Below are positions 25,795-32,333 of a stretch of DNA of 32,709 nucleotides, in pieces (within the stretch, counting starts at the first letter, position 1; the number at the start of each line of letters is the position of its first letter). The position numbers and the translations under genes were made by a program. This stretch comes from Chloroflexota bacterium (GTDB lineage: Bacteria; Chloroflexota; Limnocylindria; Limnocylindrales; CSP1-4), in NCBI GenBank assembly GCA_021789355.1, contig JAJYJR010000005.1, positions 1 through 32,709 of the forward strand, written 5' to 3'. Under the pieces are notes generated by a model. The model was given only the letters and a program-made list of their open reading frames with translations. It was not told where the DNA came from and did not search any database.

Positions 25795-26657
25795 TCGGTG
25801 GCGCCTCGCGGAAGGAGCCCGGTGCTGCGCATGAGGCCCCACACGACCGCGTAGAAGACGACGAACCCGGCAACGAGGATGAACGACAGCGCCGATCCCT
25901 GGCCGTAGTCGCCGGCCGGCCCCATGGCCGTCGCGATAGCGGTCCCCAGCGTCGACGTGTTGATCCCTCCCACGAGGACGGGGGTCACGTAGTCGCCGGC
26001 GGAGAGGAAGAACAGGAGCGCGACGGTGGCGAGCACCGACGGACCGGACAGCGGGAGCGTCACGCGCCAGAGGGTCTGGGCCGATCCGGCGCCGAGGTCA
26101 CGGGAGGCCTCGCGATAATCGCCGGAGATGCCCGAGAGCGCCGCGTAGAAGGTGAGAGCGGCGAGGGGCATGAAGAGTGACACCTCGGCGAGGACGGCAG
26201 CAGTCTTCGAGTACAGCAGGAACGTGAGAGGCTCTCGGACCAGGCCGACGTCCATGAGCAGCGTGTTGACGACGCCGCTCGAGCCCAGGAGCGTCCGCCA
26301 CGCGAAGATCCGGACCAGGTAGCTCGCCATCAGGGCGCTCACGATGAGCGCGAAGGTCAGGCTCTGGCCCCGGCGCTGGACGAAGATAACGTAGTAGGCG
26401 AGCACATAGCCGCTGATGACCGACAGAACGGTCGTCGGCGCGGCGATGAGGACCGTGTTCGCGACCAGCGCGCCGTACAGGGGATCCGACACAGTCTGGA
26501 GGTAATTGGCCAGCGTGAGCTGGCCGGTCGGCGACATCGCGACCCACGCGACGAGCGAGTACGCGAAGAGGATCAGGGCCGGCACGACGACGGTGCCGAC
26601 CAGTAACAGCGTCAGCGGGGCGAGAAGGAATGCCTCAAGCCGTCGTCCGACCGTCAT
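25791..26657 (-). CDS. ABC transporter permease, PotB-like
   Basis: 288 residues with an ATG at 26657. Six membrane segments; the EAA loop reads EASRDLGAGSAQTLWRVTLP. ASYLVRIFAWRTLLGSSGVVN and LSAGDYVTPVLVGG are typical PotB/PotH signatures. The start of the PotC-like gene overlaps its stop. It is the second gene of the operon after the PotD-like binding protein. Confidence 0.9.
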   Translation of the reverse strand: MTVGRRLEAFLLAPLTLLLVGTVVVPALILFAYSLVAWVAMSPTGQLTLANYLQTVSDPLYGALVANTVLIAAPTTVLSVISGYVLAYYVIFVQRRGQSLTFALIVSALMASYLVRIFAWRTLLGSSGVVNTLLMDVGLVREPLTFLLYSKTAAVLAEVSLFMPLAALTFYAALSGISGDYREASRDLGAGSAQTLWRVTLPLSGPSVLATVALLFFLSAGDYVTPVLVGGINTSTLGTAIATAMGPAGDYGQGSALSFILVAGFVVFYAVVWGLMRSTGLLPRGATE

Positions 26658-26681
26658 TCGTGCGGCCCCTGGCCCCCGGCC

Positions 26682-27908
26682 CTACGCGCCTGCCTTCACG
26701 TCCTCCCAGACCTTACGCCACTCGTCGATCGTGGCGTACTGGCTGTTCGGGTCATACCAGCTCTTGTTCCACTTCAGCGTGTTCTGGAGATAGGAAGCAA
26801 GGTCCTTCGGGTACAGGTCCCGGACGTCCGCGCTGATCTGGCTGTTGACGTCGGGGTTCGTCGACATCTGGAAGGTCGACTCCTGCATGGCGACGGCCGT
26901 GCTGCCCTGCATCAGCGCGTTTGCGTAGGCGATTGCGTTCTGCCGATCGGCGGCCCAAGGCGTGATGATGACCGCATCGACGAAGCCGTAAGTCCCTTCC
27001 TTAGGGACGCGGAAGTCGACCGGCTTGCCTTTCGTCTGCTTGGACTGCGCAACGAACCACAGCAGGCCGACCAACTCGATGTCGACATCGCCGGCCTCGA
27101 GCACGTTGAGCTGGTCGCCGATCGACGTCGAGAGAACCTTGAGCTGCGGCTTCAGCTTCAGGAGCCAGCTCTTGACCGGGCCGTTCAGCTGGTCGCGCGT
27201 CAGCTTGCCCGGATCGTTCTTGGTCGCGCACGCGGCGGTGGAGATCATGTTCAGCGCGTCGTCGTACGTCCCGATGCGCCCGGTCCATTTCGGGTCGAAG
27301 AGGCCATCCCAGCTCGTGAGGGCGTCGGCGGGGACGCGGTCGGGACGCGTGTTGATGCCGAGCGGCCCCCACGTCCAGGGCACGGAGTTGTAGATGCCCT
27401 CGCAGACCTTCCAGAACGTGCCGTCCGTGAACGTCGGGTACATCGTCGCGAGGGCAGGCACTTCTTCGACGCTGATCGGCGACTGGATGCCGCTCGCGTA
27501 GCCGTGCTCGCAGTCGCCCTGGTTGTTGGACGACGCGTCCCAGACGTGTCCTGCCGGGGTCTTCAGGTAGGTCTCGAGGTTCTCGTTCGAAATGTACTTG
27601 GGGTTGAGCTGGATCCCGTCTTTCTTGTAGAAGCCATCCATGGCGGGCACGCCCTTGCCGTCATATCCGGCCCACGTGAAGAGGTTGAACGCGCCACCCA
27701 CCTTGGCGCTCGCCGGGACGACCTTCGGGCACGTCCCCGCGGATGCGGCCGCGCCCGCCGAGCCCCCGGCGGGAGCCTGCGTCGCCGCGCTGCCACACGC
27801 CTGGAGGACCCCGGCGAGGCCGCCGAGGAAGACCGTCCCACCTGTGATGTAGAGGAACTGACGCCGAGTGAAGACCCCGTCCGGGACGGGACTCGAGCCG
27901 TTCGCCAT
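26682..27908 (-). CDS. PotD-like substrate-binding lipoprotein with Tat-like signal
   Basis: 408 residues. The N-terminus has TRRQFLY (twin-arginine type, Arg15-Arg16), then a hydrophobic stretch and a lipobox-like LQACG (Cys38), so a Tat-exported lipoprotein is likely. The mature part has PotD/PotF-like patterns: FNLFTWAGYDGKG, NPKYISNENLETYL, VPWTWGPLGINTRPDR, and PKWTGRIGTYDDALNM in the hinge region. The family binds polyamines, but related members bind other small polar solutes. In a sugar regulon the ligand could be an organic or sugar acid. The ATG follows GGGGAGGAAGCG. A perfect operator candidate starts 21 bases from the first base of the ATG and a strong promoter lies above it. Confidence 0.9.
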   Translation of the reverse strand: MANGSSPVPDGVFTRRQFLYITGGTVFLGGLAGVLQACGSAATQAPAGGSAGAAASAGTCPKVVPASAKVGGAFNLFTWAGYDGKGVPAMDGFYKKDGIQLNPKYISNENLETYLKTPAGHVWDASSNNQGDCEHGYASGIQSPISVEEVPALATMYPTFTDGTFWKVCEGIYNSVPWTWGPLGINTRPDRVPADALTSWDGLFDPKWTGRIGTYDDALNMISTAACATKNDPGKLTRDQLNGPVKSWLLKLKPQLKVLSTSIGDQLNVLEAGDVDIELVGLLWFVAQSKQTKGKPVDFRVPKEGTYGFVDAVIITPWAADRQNAIAYANALMQGSTAVAMQESTFQMSTNPDVNSQISADVRDLYPKDLASYLQNTLKWNKSWYDPNSQYATIDEWRKVWEDVKAGA

Positions 27909-27928
27909 CGCTTCCTCCCCGCTGGCCG

Positions 27929-27942
27929 ACCGGTCGACCGGT
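27929..27942. promoter_or_regulatory. Operator candidate O3: perfect palindrome ACCGGTCGACCGGT
   Basis: A fully self-complementary 14-mer that starts exactly 21 bases from the first base of the binding-protein ATG, the same distance as O1 from its ATG, and ten bases after the -10. It differs from O1 only in the central A/G. Strongly suggests control by the same protein. Confidence 0.75.
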
Positions 27943-27952
27943 GTGGCACCGG

Positions 27953-27981
27953 ACGCTACCGCGCGTGCGGGGACTTGTCAA
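27953..27981 (-). promoter_or_regulatory. Promoter of the PotD-like importer operon
   Basis: On the minus strand TTGACA (27976-27981) and TAGCGT (27953-27958) are 17 bases apart, with T1, A2 and T6 of the -10 kept. It is the best-matching promoter pair in the window. Confidence 0.7.
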
Positions 27982-28024
27982 CGCCCACCCGCGTAGGTCA
28001 TCCTTCCTGCGCCGGCACTGGACG

Positions 28025-28038
28025 ACCGGTCCGCCAGT
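28025..28038. promoter_or_regulatory. Operator candidate O4 (imperfect) before the DUF4038 gene
   Basis: ACCGGTCCGCCAGT matches ACCGGTCRACCGGT at 11 of 14 positions and ends 12 bases before the GTG of the glycoside hydrolase gene. It would place that gene in the same regulon. Confidence 0.45.
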
Positions 28039-28050
28039 AGGGGGAGAAGG

Positions 28051-29346
28051 GTGCAGCAACGAGGCGACGCCCAGCTGCTCAGCGTGGGACCGACCGGCCG
28101 CTACCTCGTGGACCCGGGAGGCCGCCCGATCTTCGTGAACGGCGACACGGCGTGGTCTTTGCCGGCTGCCGTCCTGCCGGCCGAGGCCGAGCGGTACTTC
28201 GCCGACCGCGAAGCGAAGGGGTTCAACGCCGTCATCGTCAACGGCCTCGAGCATCTGTTCGCACCGGCCCCCCCCCGCACCCCGGACGGCATCGAGCCGT
28301 TCCTCGCCCCCGGCGATCTCGCGAGGCCCAACGACGCCTACTTCGAGAGGCTCGACGAGATCCTGTCGCTCGCCGCCATGCACGGCATCACGCTGTTCCT
28401 GGCGCCCCTGTACCTGGGGTACATCGACCCCCACTACCCGGGGTTCGGCTTCACCGGCCTCGCCGAGGGGTGGCACGCCGAGATGGTCGCGGCGGGCGTG
28501 GACTCCTGCCGCGCGTACGGCCGGTTTCTCGGACGCCGGTGGCGCGACGCCGACAACCTCGTGTGGGTGATCGGGGGGGACCGCAATCCCGGTGACGTGC
28601 GGGAGCACGTCCTCGCGCTCGTGGACGGCATCCGGCAGGAGGACGAGCGCCACCTCATGACCGCCCACGTCCACCCCGACGACTCCGCAGTCGAGCAGTA
28701 CGGCGGCGCCGAGTGGCTGACCGTGAACCAGACGTACACGTACCAGATCGTGCACCGCAAGCTGGCCGCGGACTATCGCAGGCTACCCGTCCGCCCGTTC
28801 GTGCTGTTCGAGTCGACGTACGAGGGCGAGCACAACTCGAGCGACCTGCAGATCCGCCGGCAGGCGTGGTGGGCGGTCACGTCGGGAGCGGCGGGGACGT
28901 TTCTCGGCAACTTCCCCCTGTGGCTCATGGCGCCGGGCTGGCCTGGAGTGCTGGACTCGCCGGGAGCCATCGCGATGTCGCACCTCGGCCAGTTCGTCCG
29001 CTCGATCGCGTGGTGGGACCTCGTTCCCGACGAGGACCAGCGTGTCGTCGTGGCGGGGCTCGGCGAACTGAACGGGCTCGATCGGGCGACCGCGGCGGCC
29101 ACGCCGGACGGGCGGCTCGCGCTCGTGTACGTCCCCGGTCCGCGCACCGTCACCGTGAATCTGGGAGAGCTCGGCGGGTGGGCGGTCCGCGCGCGCTGGT
29201 TCGACCCACGCACGGCGAGCTGGCACCATGCGGGCGTGTTGACGCGGCAGGGATACGCGCAGTTCGCCGCCCCCTGGGCCGAAGACGCGGTGCTGCTCCT
29301 CGAGGACGTCGCGGGCGGCGAGCACGGCGTTTGGCCGCGAAGCTGA
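28051..29346 (+). CDS. DUF4038/GH140-type glycoside hydrolase (apiosidase-like)
   Basis: 431 residues from a GTG preceded by GGGGGAGAAGG. No signal peptide is evident, so it is probably cytoplasmic. A (beta/alpha)8 barrel of the DUF4038 type covers about residues 10-340: YLVDPGGRPIFVNGDTAWSL at the start, WVIGGDRNPGD (candidate acid Asp), and FVLFESTYEGEH (candidate nucleophile Glu). A C-terminal beta-domain (RTVTVNLGELGGWAVRARWF, about 360-425) matches the putative collagen-binding-type domain often fused to DUF4038. Characterised GH140 enzymes are endo-apiosidases acting on pectin side chains, but the wider family is poorly characterised. It is divergent from the PotD-like operon with a shared control region. 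Confidence 0.82.
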   Translation: MQQRGDAQLLSVGPTGRYLVDPGGRPIFVNGDTAWSLPAAVLPAEAERYFADREAKGFNAVIVNGLEHLFAPAPPRTPDGIEPFLAPGDLARPNDAYFERLDEILSLAAMHGITLFLAPLYLGYIDPHYPGFGFTGLAEGWHAEMVAAGVDSCRAYGRFLGRRWRDADNLVWVIGGDRNPGDVREHVLALVDGIRQEDERHLMTAHVHPDDSAVEQYGGAEWLTVNQTYTYQIVHRKLAADYRRLPVRPFVLFESTYEGEHNSSDLQIRRQAWWAVTSGAAGTFLGNFPLWLMAPGWPGVLDSPGAIAMSHLGQFVRSIAWWDLVPDEDQRVVVAGLGELNGLDRATAAATPDGRLALVYVPGPRTVTVNLGELGGWAVRARWFDPRTASWHHAGVLTRQGYAQFAAPWAEDAVLLLEDVAGGEHGVWPRS

Positions 29347-29370
29347 ACGATGCACGCCGCTCGAGCGCCG

Positions 29371-29790
29371 CGCCGCGGAACGGCTGCCCGACCACGTCGC
29401 GCCCCCCTCGAGGTGACGGCCCCGATCGACCGTGCCGCCGCGCCGCGCAACGGGCTCGTGCGGTTCGTCGTGCAGGAGCACGACCTCGCCGCAGTACGGG
29501 CAGGCCGCGCTTCGGCACGCCCTTGCCGCCGCCGGCATCGCGTACGGGGCCGCACAGGATGATGCTCTCGTCGGCGCCGGCGAACACGATGATCGGACGC
29601 GGCGTTCCGGCTCTTCGGGCGGTCCGCACCTGACGGAGCCGATCGGCCGTGGCGTTCTGGTCGAGCTCGACGTGCGAGATCTCGATGCCGACGTCCGCGG
29701 CGCCAGGGGGCCCCTGCCACAGGGCGACGATGCGGCCGCCGGGCACTGCGATCCCGCGGAGGAGAGGCTCACGCCCGAGCTCGAGTTCGT
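29371..29790 (-). pseudogene. Possible frameshifted protein fragment with a CPYCG zinc-ribbon-like motif
   Basis: On the minus strand the frame reads GREPLLRGIAVPGGRIVAL, then VGIEISHVELDQNATADRLR and GTPRPIIVFAGADESIILCG. Near 29540 it becomes Arg-rich, but the neighbouring frame continues plausibly as ACRSAACPYCGEVVLLHDEP and HEPVARRGGTVDRG. This suggests one protein broken by a single-base change. I do not recognise the family. It is sandwiched between the glycosidase gene and a degraded resolvase, in a region rich in decayed genes. Confidence 0.3.
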
Positions 29791-30046
29791 GCCCTGTGCA
29801 CGGTCCTCAGCGCCATCGCGGAGCTCGAGCGTGAACTCATCCGGGAGCGGGTCCGGGATGGCATGCGGCATGCGGCCGCACGCGGAGCACGGATCGGTCG
29901 GCCACCCGTGACGTCCCGGCCGAAGGTCGCGAAACGGTGGCCGATGGTGCGCGAGGCGCTGCGGTCGGGGACGATGTCACGAAGGCAGGCTGCGCGAGCT
30001 CGGCGTCGGAACCGCCACGGTCGCGCGCTTGCTGTCGAGCTCGTGA
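29790..30046 (+). pseudogene. C-terminal remnant of a serine resolvase/invertase, frameshifted
   Basis: Begins without a start in RALCTVLSAIAELERELIRE, the end of the catalytic domain and the long E-helix of small serine recombinases. It continues RVRDGMRHAAARGARIGRPP and the DNA-binding tail MVREALRSGTMSRRQAA. There the frame is lost near 29990, and the next frame supplies the recognition helix ELGVGTATVARLLSSS and a stop. The N-terminal catalytic Ser region is absent, so it is inactive. Confidence 0.72.
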
Positions 30047-30166
30047 CTGTCGGCCGGCGGCTCTTCGCTGTCGCTTCACCGTCCGCAAGTGGTGCGGCGG
30101 GTGCTCAGCAGGAGGTCGCCTCGCCTCACCTCTTGACGGCACCGACCTCTTCAACAACCTTGCCGG

Positions 30167-30337
30167 GTGAATCAGCAGCCCGCACTCGCCGATCCCCGCC
30201 ACGACGTCGCGATTGACCCGCTCCTCGCGGCTGTCGTGCGCGCCATCGTGTCCAGCGCGAGAGCGCAAGCAGCGGCGCAGACTGACGTGGCAGCGAACGA
30301 AGGTGCGCCTACCTCGCCGGCCGCGGAGGCCGCGTGA
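30167..30337 (+). CDS. Small 56-residue protein coupled to a serine-recombinase fragment
   Basis: A GTG at 30167 opens an Ala-rich frame (DVAIDPLLAAVVRAIVSSAR, then AQTDVAANEGAPTSPAAEAA). It stops at 30337, overlapping the GTG start of the recombinase (GTGA). Coupling of this kind suggests a real small gene in an operon with the recombinase. It has no known domain and the ribosome site is weak. Confidence 0.4.
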   Translation: MNQQPALADPRHDVAIDPLLAAVVRAIVSSARAQAAAQTDVAANEGAPTSPAAEAA

Positions 30338-30729
30338 ACCCCCATCACCTGCCGAAGCAGCTCAAGGACCTGCGCGGTCTGCGCGCCGCCAGGTGGCTCC
30401 GGGAGTCGACGGGGAAGCAGAGGGACAAGTACGGTCCTGGGTCGCAGCGGACGATGCAGGACCGTTCGGGGGCGCGCTACGAGCTGATCGACACCGGTCT
30501 CTCGTGGATGGTCCTGAAGAGCGGGTGGTCAGGCGCGGACTCGATGGAGGAACCTCCCGCCACCAAGACCGCCGACTTTCAGGCCATGCTCCGCGCCGCG
30601 GAGGTCGGCCTGTTCGATGTGCTCCTCGTCGGATACACGAGCCGGTTCCTTCGGGATCTCCAGTGGGCTCTCTACTACCGGCGCTTCTTCCATCGCCACG
30701 GTGTCACCAGACGTGCGCCCCTGACGTGA
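30334..30729 (+). pseudogene. Truncated serine recombinase, N-terminal catalytic domain only
   Basis: 131 residues from a GTG at 30334. LRGLRAARWLRESTGKQRDK carries the nucleophile Ser in the RxST box. The later part, ADFQAMLRAAEVGLFDVLLV then TSRFLRDLQWALYYRRFF, matches the conserved FDVLLV...SRFxR core of the resolvase domain. A full large serine recombinase has 450 or more residues; the zinc-ribbon and DNA-binding parts are absent. The final codons HRHGVTRRAPLT look out of frame, so it is probably a truncated remnant. Confidence 0.75.
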
Positions 30730-31098
30730 ACACGGGCCTGACTCCGTATCCGTGGTCAACCGGTTGGCGCCAAGACACGAGAGGACATCGACGCGTGGAC
30801 CGGGAGTCACACCGGTGAACGCCTGTCGACGCCGGGTGAATCGAAGAGATCCGGTGCGGCCGGTCAACGGCCGGCCGGACGGCGCACGCTGGGGCGCTGG
30901 CTCGCCCCCGTGGAAGTCGACGATGGCCGGTTGAGAACTGGCCCCTCCGCCTGGGTCGTCACGCGGCTTCGCTCCGTCGGACGACCCGCAGCGACGGGGC
31001 GTAGGCAATCCAAGGCGGGTCCCGATGGGCCGAACGGATCGGGCGGCGGAGGCACCGCGGGACGGCCCCCGCGGTGCCTCCCGGCCGGGACAGACGGC
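30730..31098. other. Gene-free interval of about 370 bases
   Basis: Lies between the recombinase fragment and the 3' end of the right integrase gene. Apart from the hairpin at 31048-31081 and scattered partial ACCGG words near 30765 and 30860, I see no gene or RNA. The missing recombinase C-terminus was not recognised in the plus-strand frames I read here. Confidence 0.35.
31048..31081. terminator. Perfect 14-base-pair hairpin downstream of the right integrase
   Basis: GGAGGCACCGCGGG (31048-31061) pairs with CCCGCGGTGCCTCC (31068-31081) around a 6-base loop. It lies 17 bases beyond the integrase stop codon on the minus strand. There is no T-run, so it could be a terminator-like or recombination-site structure. 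Confidence 0.5.
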
Positions 31099-32202
31099 TT
31101 ATGCCGCGCCTCGGCCGACGTCATCGACCTCGGCGTCCGCCTCGTCCCAGACCGGCACGTCGAGGTGCACCTTGTCGATGGCCGCGGTGGCCGCACCGCC
31201 GACGAGCTTCTGCAGGTACCTCATCGTAGTGTTGACGGAGGTGTGTCGCAGGAGTTCCTGGATCTCGATGATCGTGGCGCCCGCCTCCCAGGCTAGGGTC
31301 GCCCCGGTCGCGCGCAGACAGTGCGGCCCGTAGCGGTCGCCGTTCTTGCCGAGATCGAGGAGTCGGCTGTGGATCATGAGATACGTGCTGTGCCGGTCGA
31401 TGGGGCGCAGAGGGCTCGCGCCCCTGCGGGAGCGGGCCTCAACGAGGGGCTTCGGTGAAAGGGGCAGGAACACGGGGTCGGACGGCCCGAGGGCTGCGCC
31501 GGTCGCCCGCTCGTAGGCGCGCTTCCACGCCTGGAGCGTCTGCCACAGGTCCCCGGGCAGGTCGAGATGGGCAGGCTTGCGGCCTTTGCCCACGAACGCG
31601 ATGCGCGTCCGCCCGTTGTGCGTGCTGAAGCGGCCCCAGCGCAGCGCGCACGCCTCGCTGGCCCGCAGGCACAGACGCACGAGGGCTAGCACGAGCGCGT
31701 AGTCACGCTTCGCGCTCAGCCCGATCTCGGGGTCCCCGAAGTCGGTCGCAATCGCCGAGAGCATGGCCTCGACGTCGGAACGGGTAAGGGCGGGCGTGTC
31801 GGTCTGCGGTTCACGGGCCGGCAAGCGCAGGTCCTCGAACGGGTTCGCCATCGCGAGGCCCCGCCGGATCGCGCGCCGATACAGGAGGCGCACGGTCAGG
31901 AGCTTGATGTTCTGGGTGCCCTGCGCGTAGCGGTCGATGGAGGCCGCGTAGGCCAGAGCGTCGTCCTCGTCGAGGGCGAGCGGGCCAAGACCCTCTCTGG
32001 CGCACCAGCGCAGGTAGGCCACGAGCTCCTGGGCATAGCTCTTCACCCCGTCCTCGGTGCGGCAACCCCGCACGAGGTCGCGAGCGAGCAGACGGATCTC
32101 GTCGGATGGTGGGGCGGCGAGCCGGCCCAGGACGCGGACGAGCACCGCGTCGCGATCGAAGGGTGTGTAGTCGAGCACGGTTCCGGGCGCATAGCGGGGC
32201 AT
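31099..32202 (-). CDS. Tyrosine recombinase / XerC-like integrase
   Basis: About 367 residues from the ATG at 32202 with GAGGT upstream; a GTG at 32283 gives 394 residues but would overlap the palindrome described separately. The core-binding domain covers about residues 10-130 (VKSYAQELVAYLRWCAREGL). The catalytic domain has all classical boxes: CLRASEACALRWGRF (first Arg), VGKGRKPAHLDL (Lys), GPHCLRATGATLAW (His-x-x-Arg), LLRHTSVNTTMRYLQ (His and nucleophile Tyr). The set R-K-H-R-H-Y is intact, so it should be active. An XRE-type regulator precedes it on the same strand. It probably drives integration or excision of an element that extends beyond the window. Confidence 0.93.
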   Translation of the reverse strand: MPRYAPGTVLDYTPFDRDAVLVRVLGRLAAPPSDEIRLLARDLVRGCRTEDGVKSYAQELVAYLRWCAREGLGPLALDEDDALAYAASIDRYAQGTQNIKLLTVRLLYRRAIRRGLAMANPFEDLRLPAREPQTDTPALTRSDVEAMLSAIATDFGDPEIGLSAKRDYALVLALVRLCLRASEACALRWGRFSTHNGRTRIAFVGKGRKPAHLDLPGDLWQTLQAWKRAYERATGAALGPSDPVFLPLSPKPLVEARSRRGASPLRPIDRHSTYLMIHSRLLDLGKNGDRYGPHCLRATGATLAWEAGATIIEIQELLRHTSVNTTMRYLQKLVGGAATAAIDKVHLDVPVWDEADAEVDDVGRGAA

Positions 32203-32281
32203 CGGAGTGACCTCGGGTACGGGCGAGCGGCAGGTCCGGTCCGGTGCCTCGGGCGGCCCCCGGACATCCCGTAGGCGCGCC

Positions 32282-32299
32282 ACACAATTGAAATTGTGT
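32282..32299. promoter_or_regulatory. AT-rich palindrome upstream of the right integrase
   Basis: ACACAATT-GA-AATTGTGT is a perfect 8-base-arm inverted repeat in a very GC-rich setting. It lies between the XRE regulator stop and the integrase, and overlaps the alternative GTG start. It has the look of an operator for a small HTH repressor. Confidence 0.55.
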
Positions 32300-32333
32300 T
32301 CACCTCGGGGCGTCTATCCCCCGGGGTCGTGCG

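Noticed and set aside
24646..25854. Plus-strand open frame of 402 codons, rich in Asp, Arg and Glu
   Set aside because: Antisense to the PotC-like permease and ATPase; polar low-complexity is expected opposite a membrane protein.
27661..28755. Minus-strand open frame crossing the shared control region
   Set aside because: It would overlap the promoter, operators and the DUF4038 gene; no motifs.
30740..30880. ACCGG-containing words (for example GGTCAACCGGTTGG) that resemble the operator half-site
   Set aside because: They do not keep the full 14-base palindrome or a promoter context, and ACCGG words are frequent in DNA of this composition.
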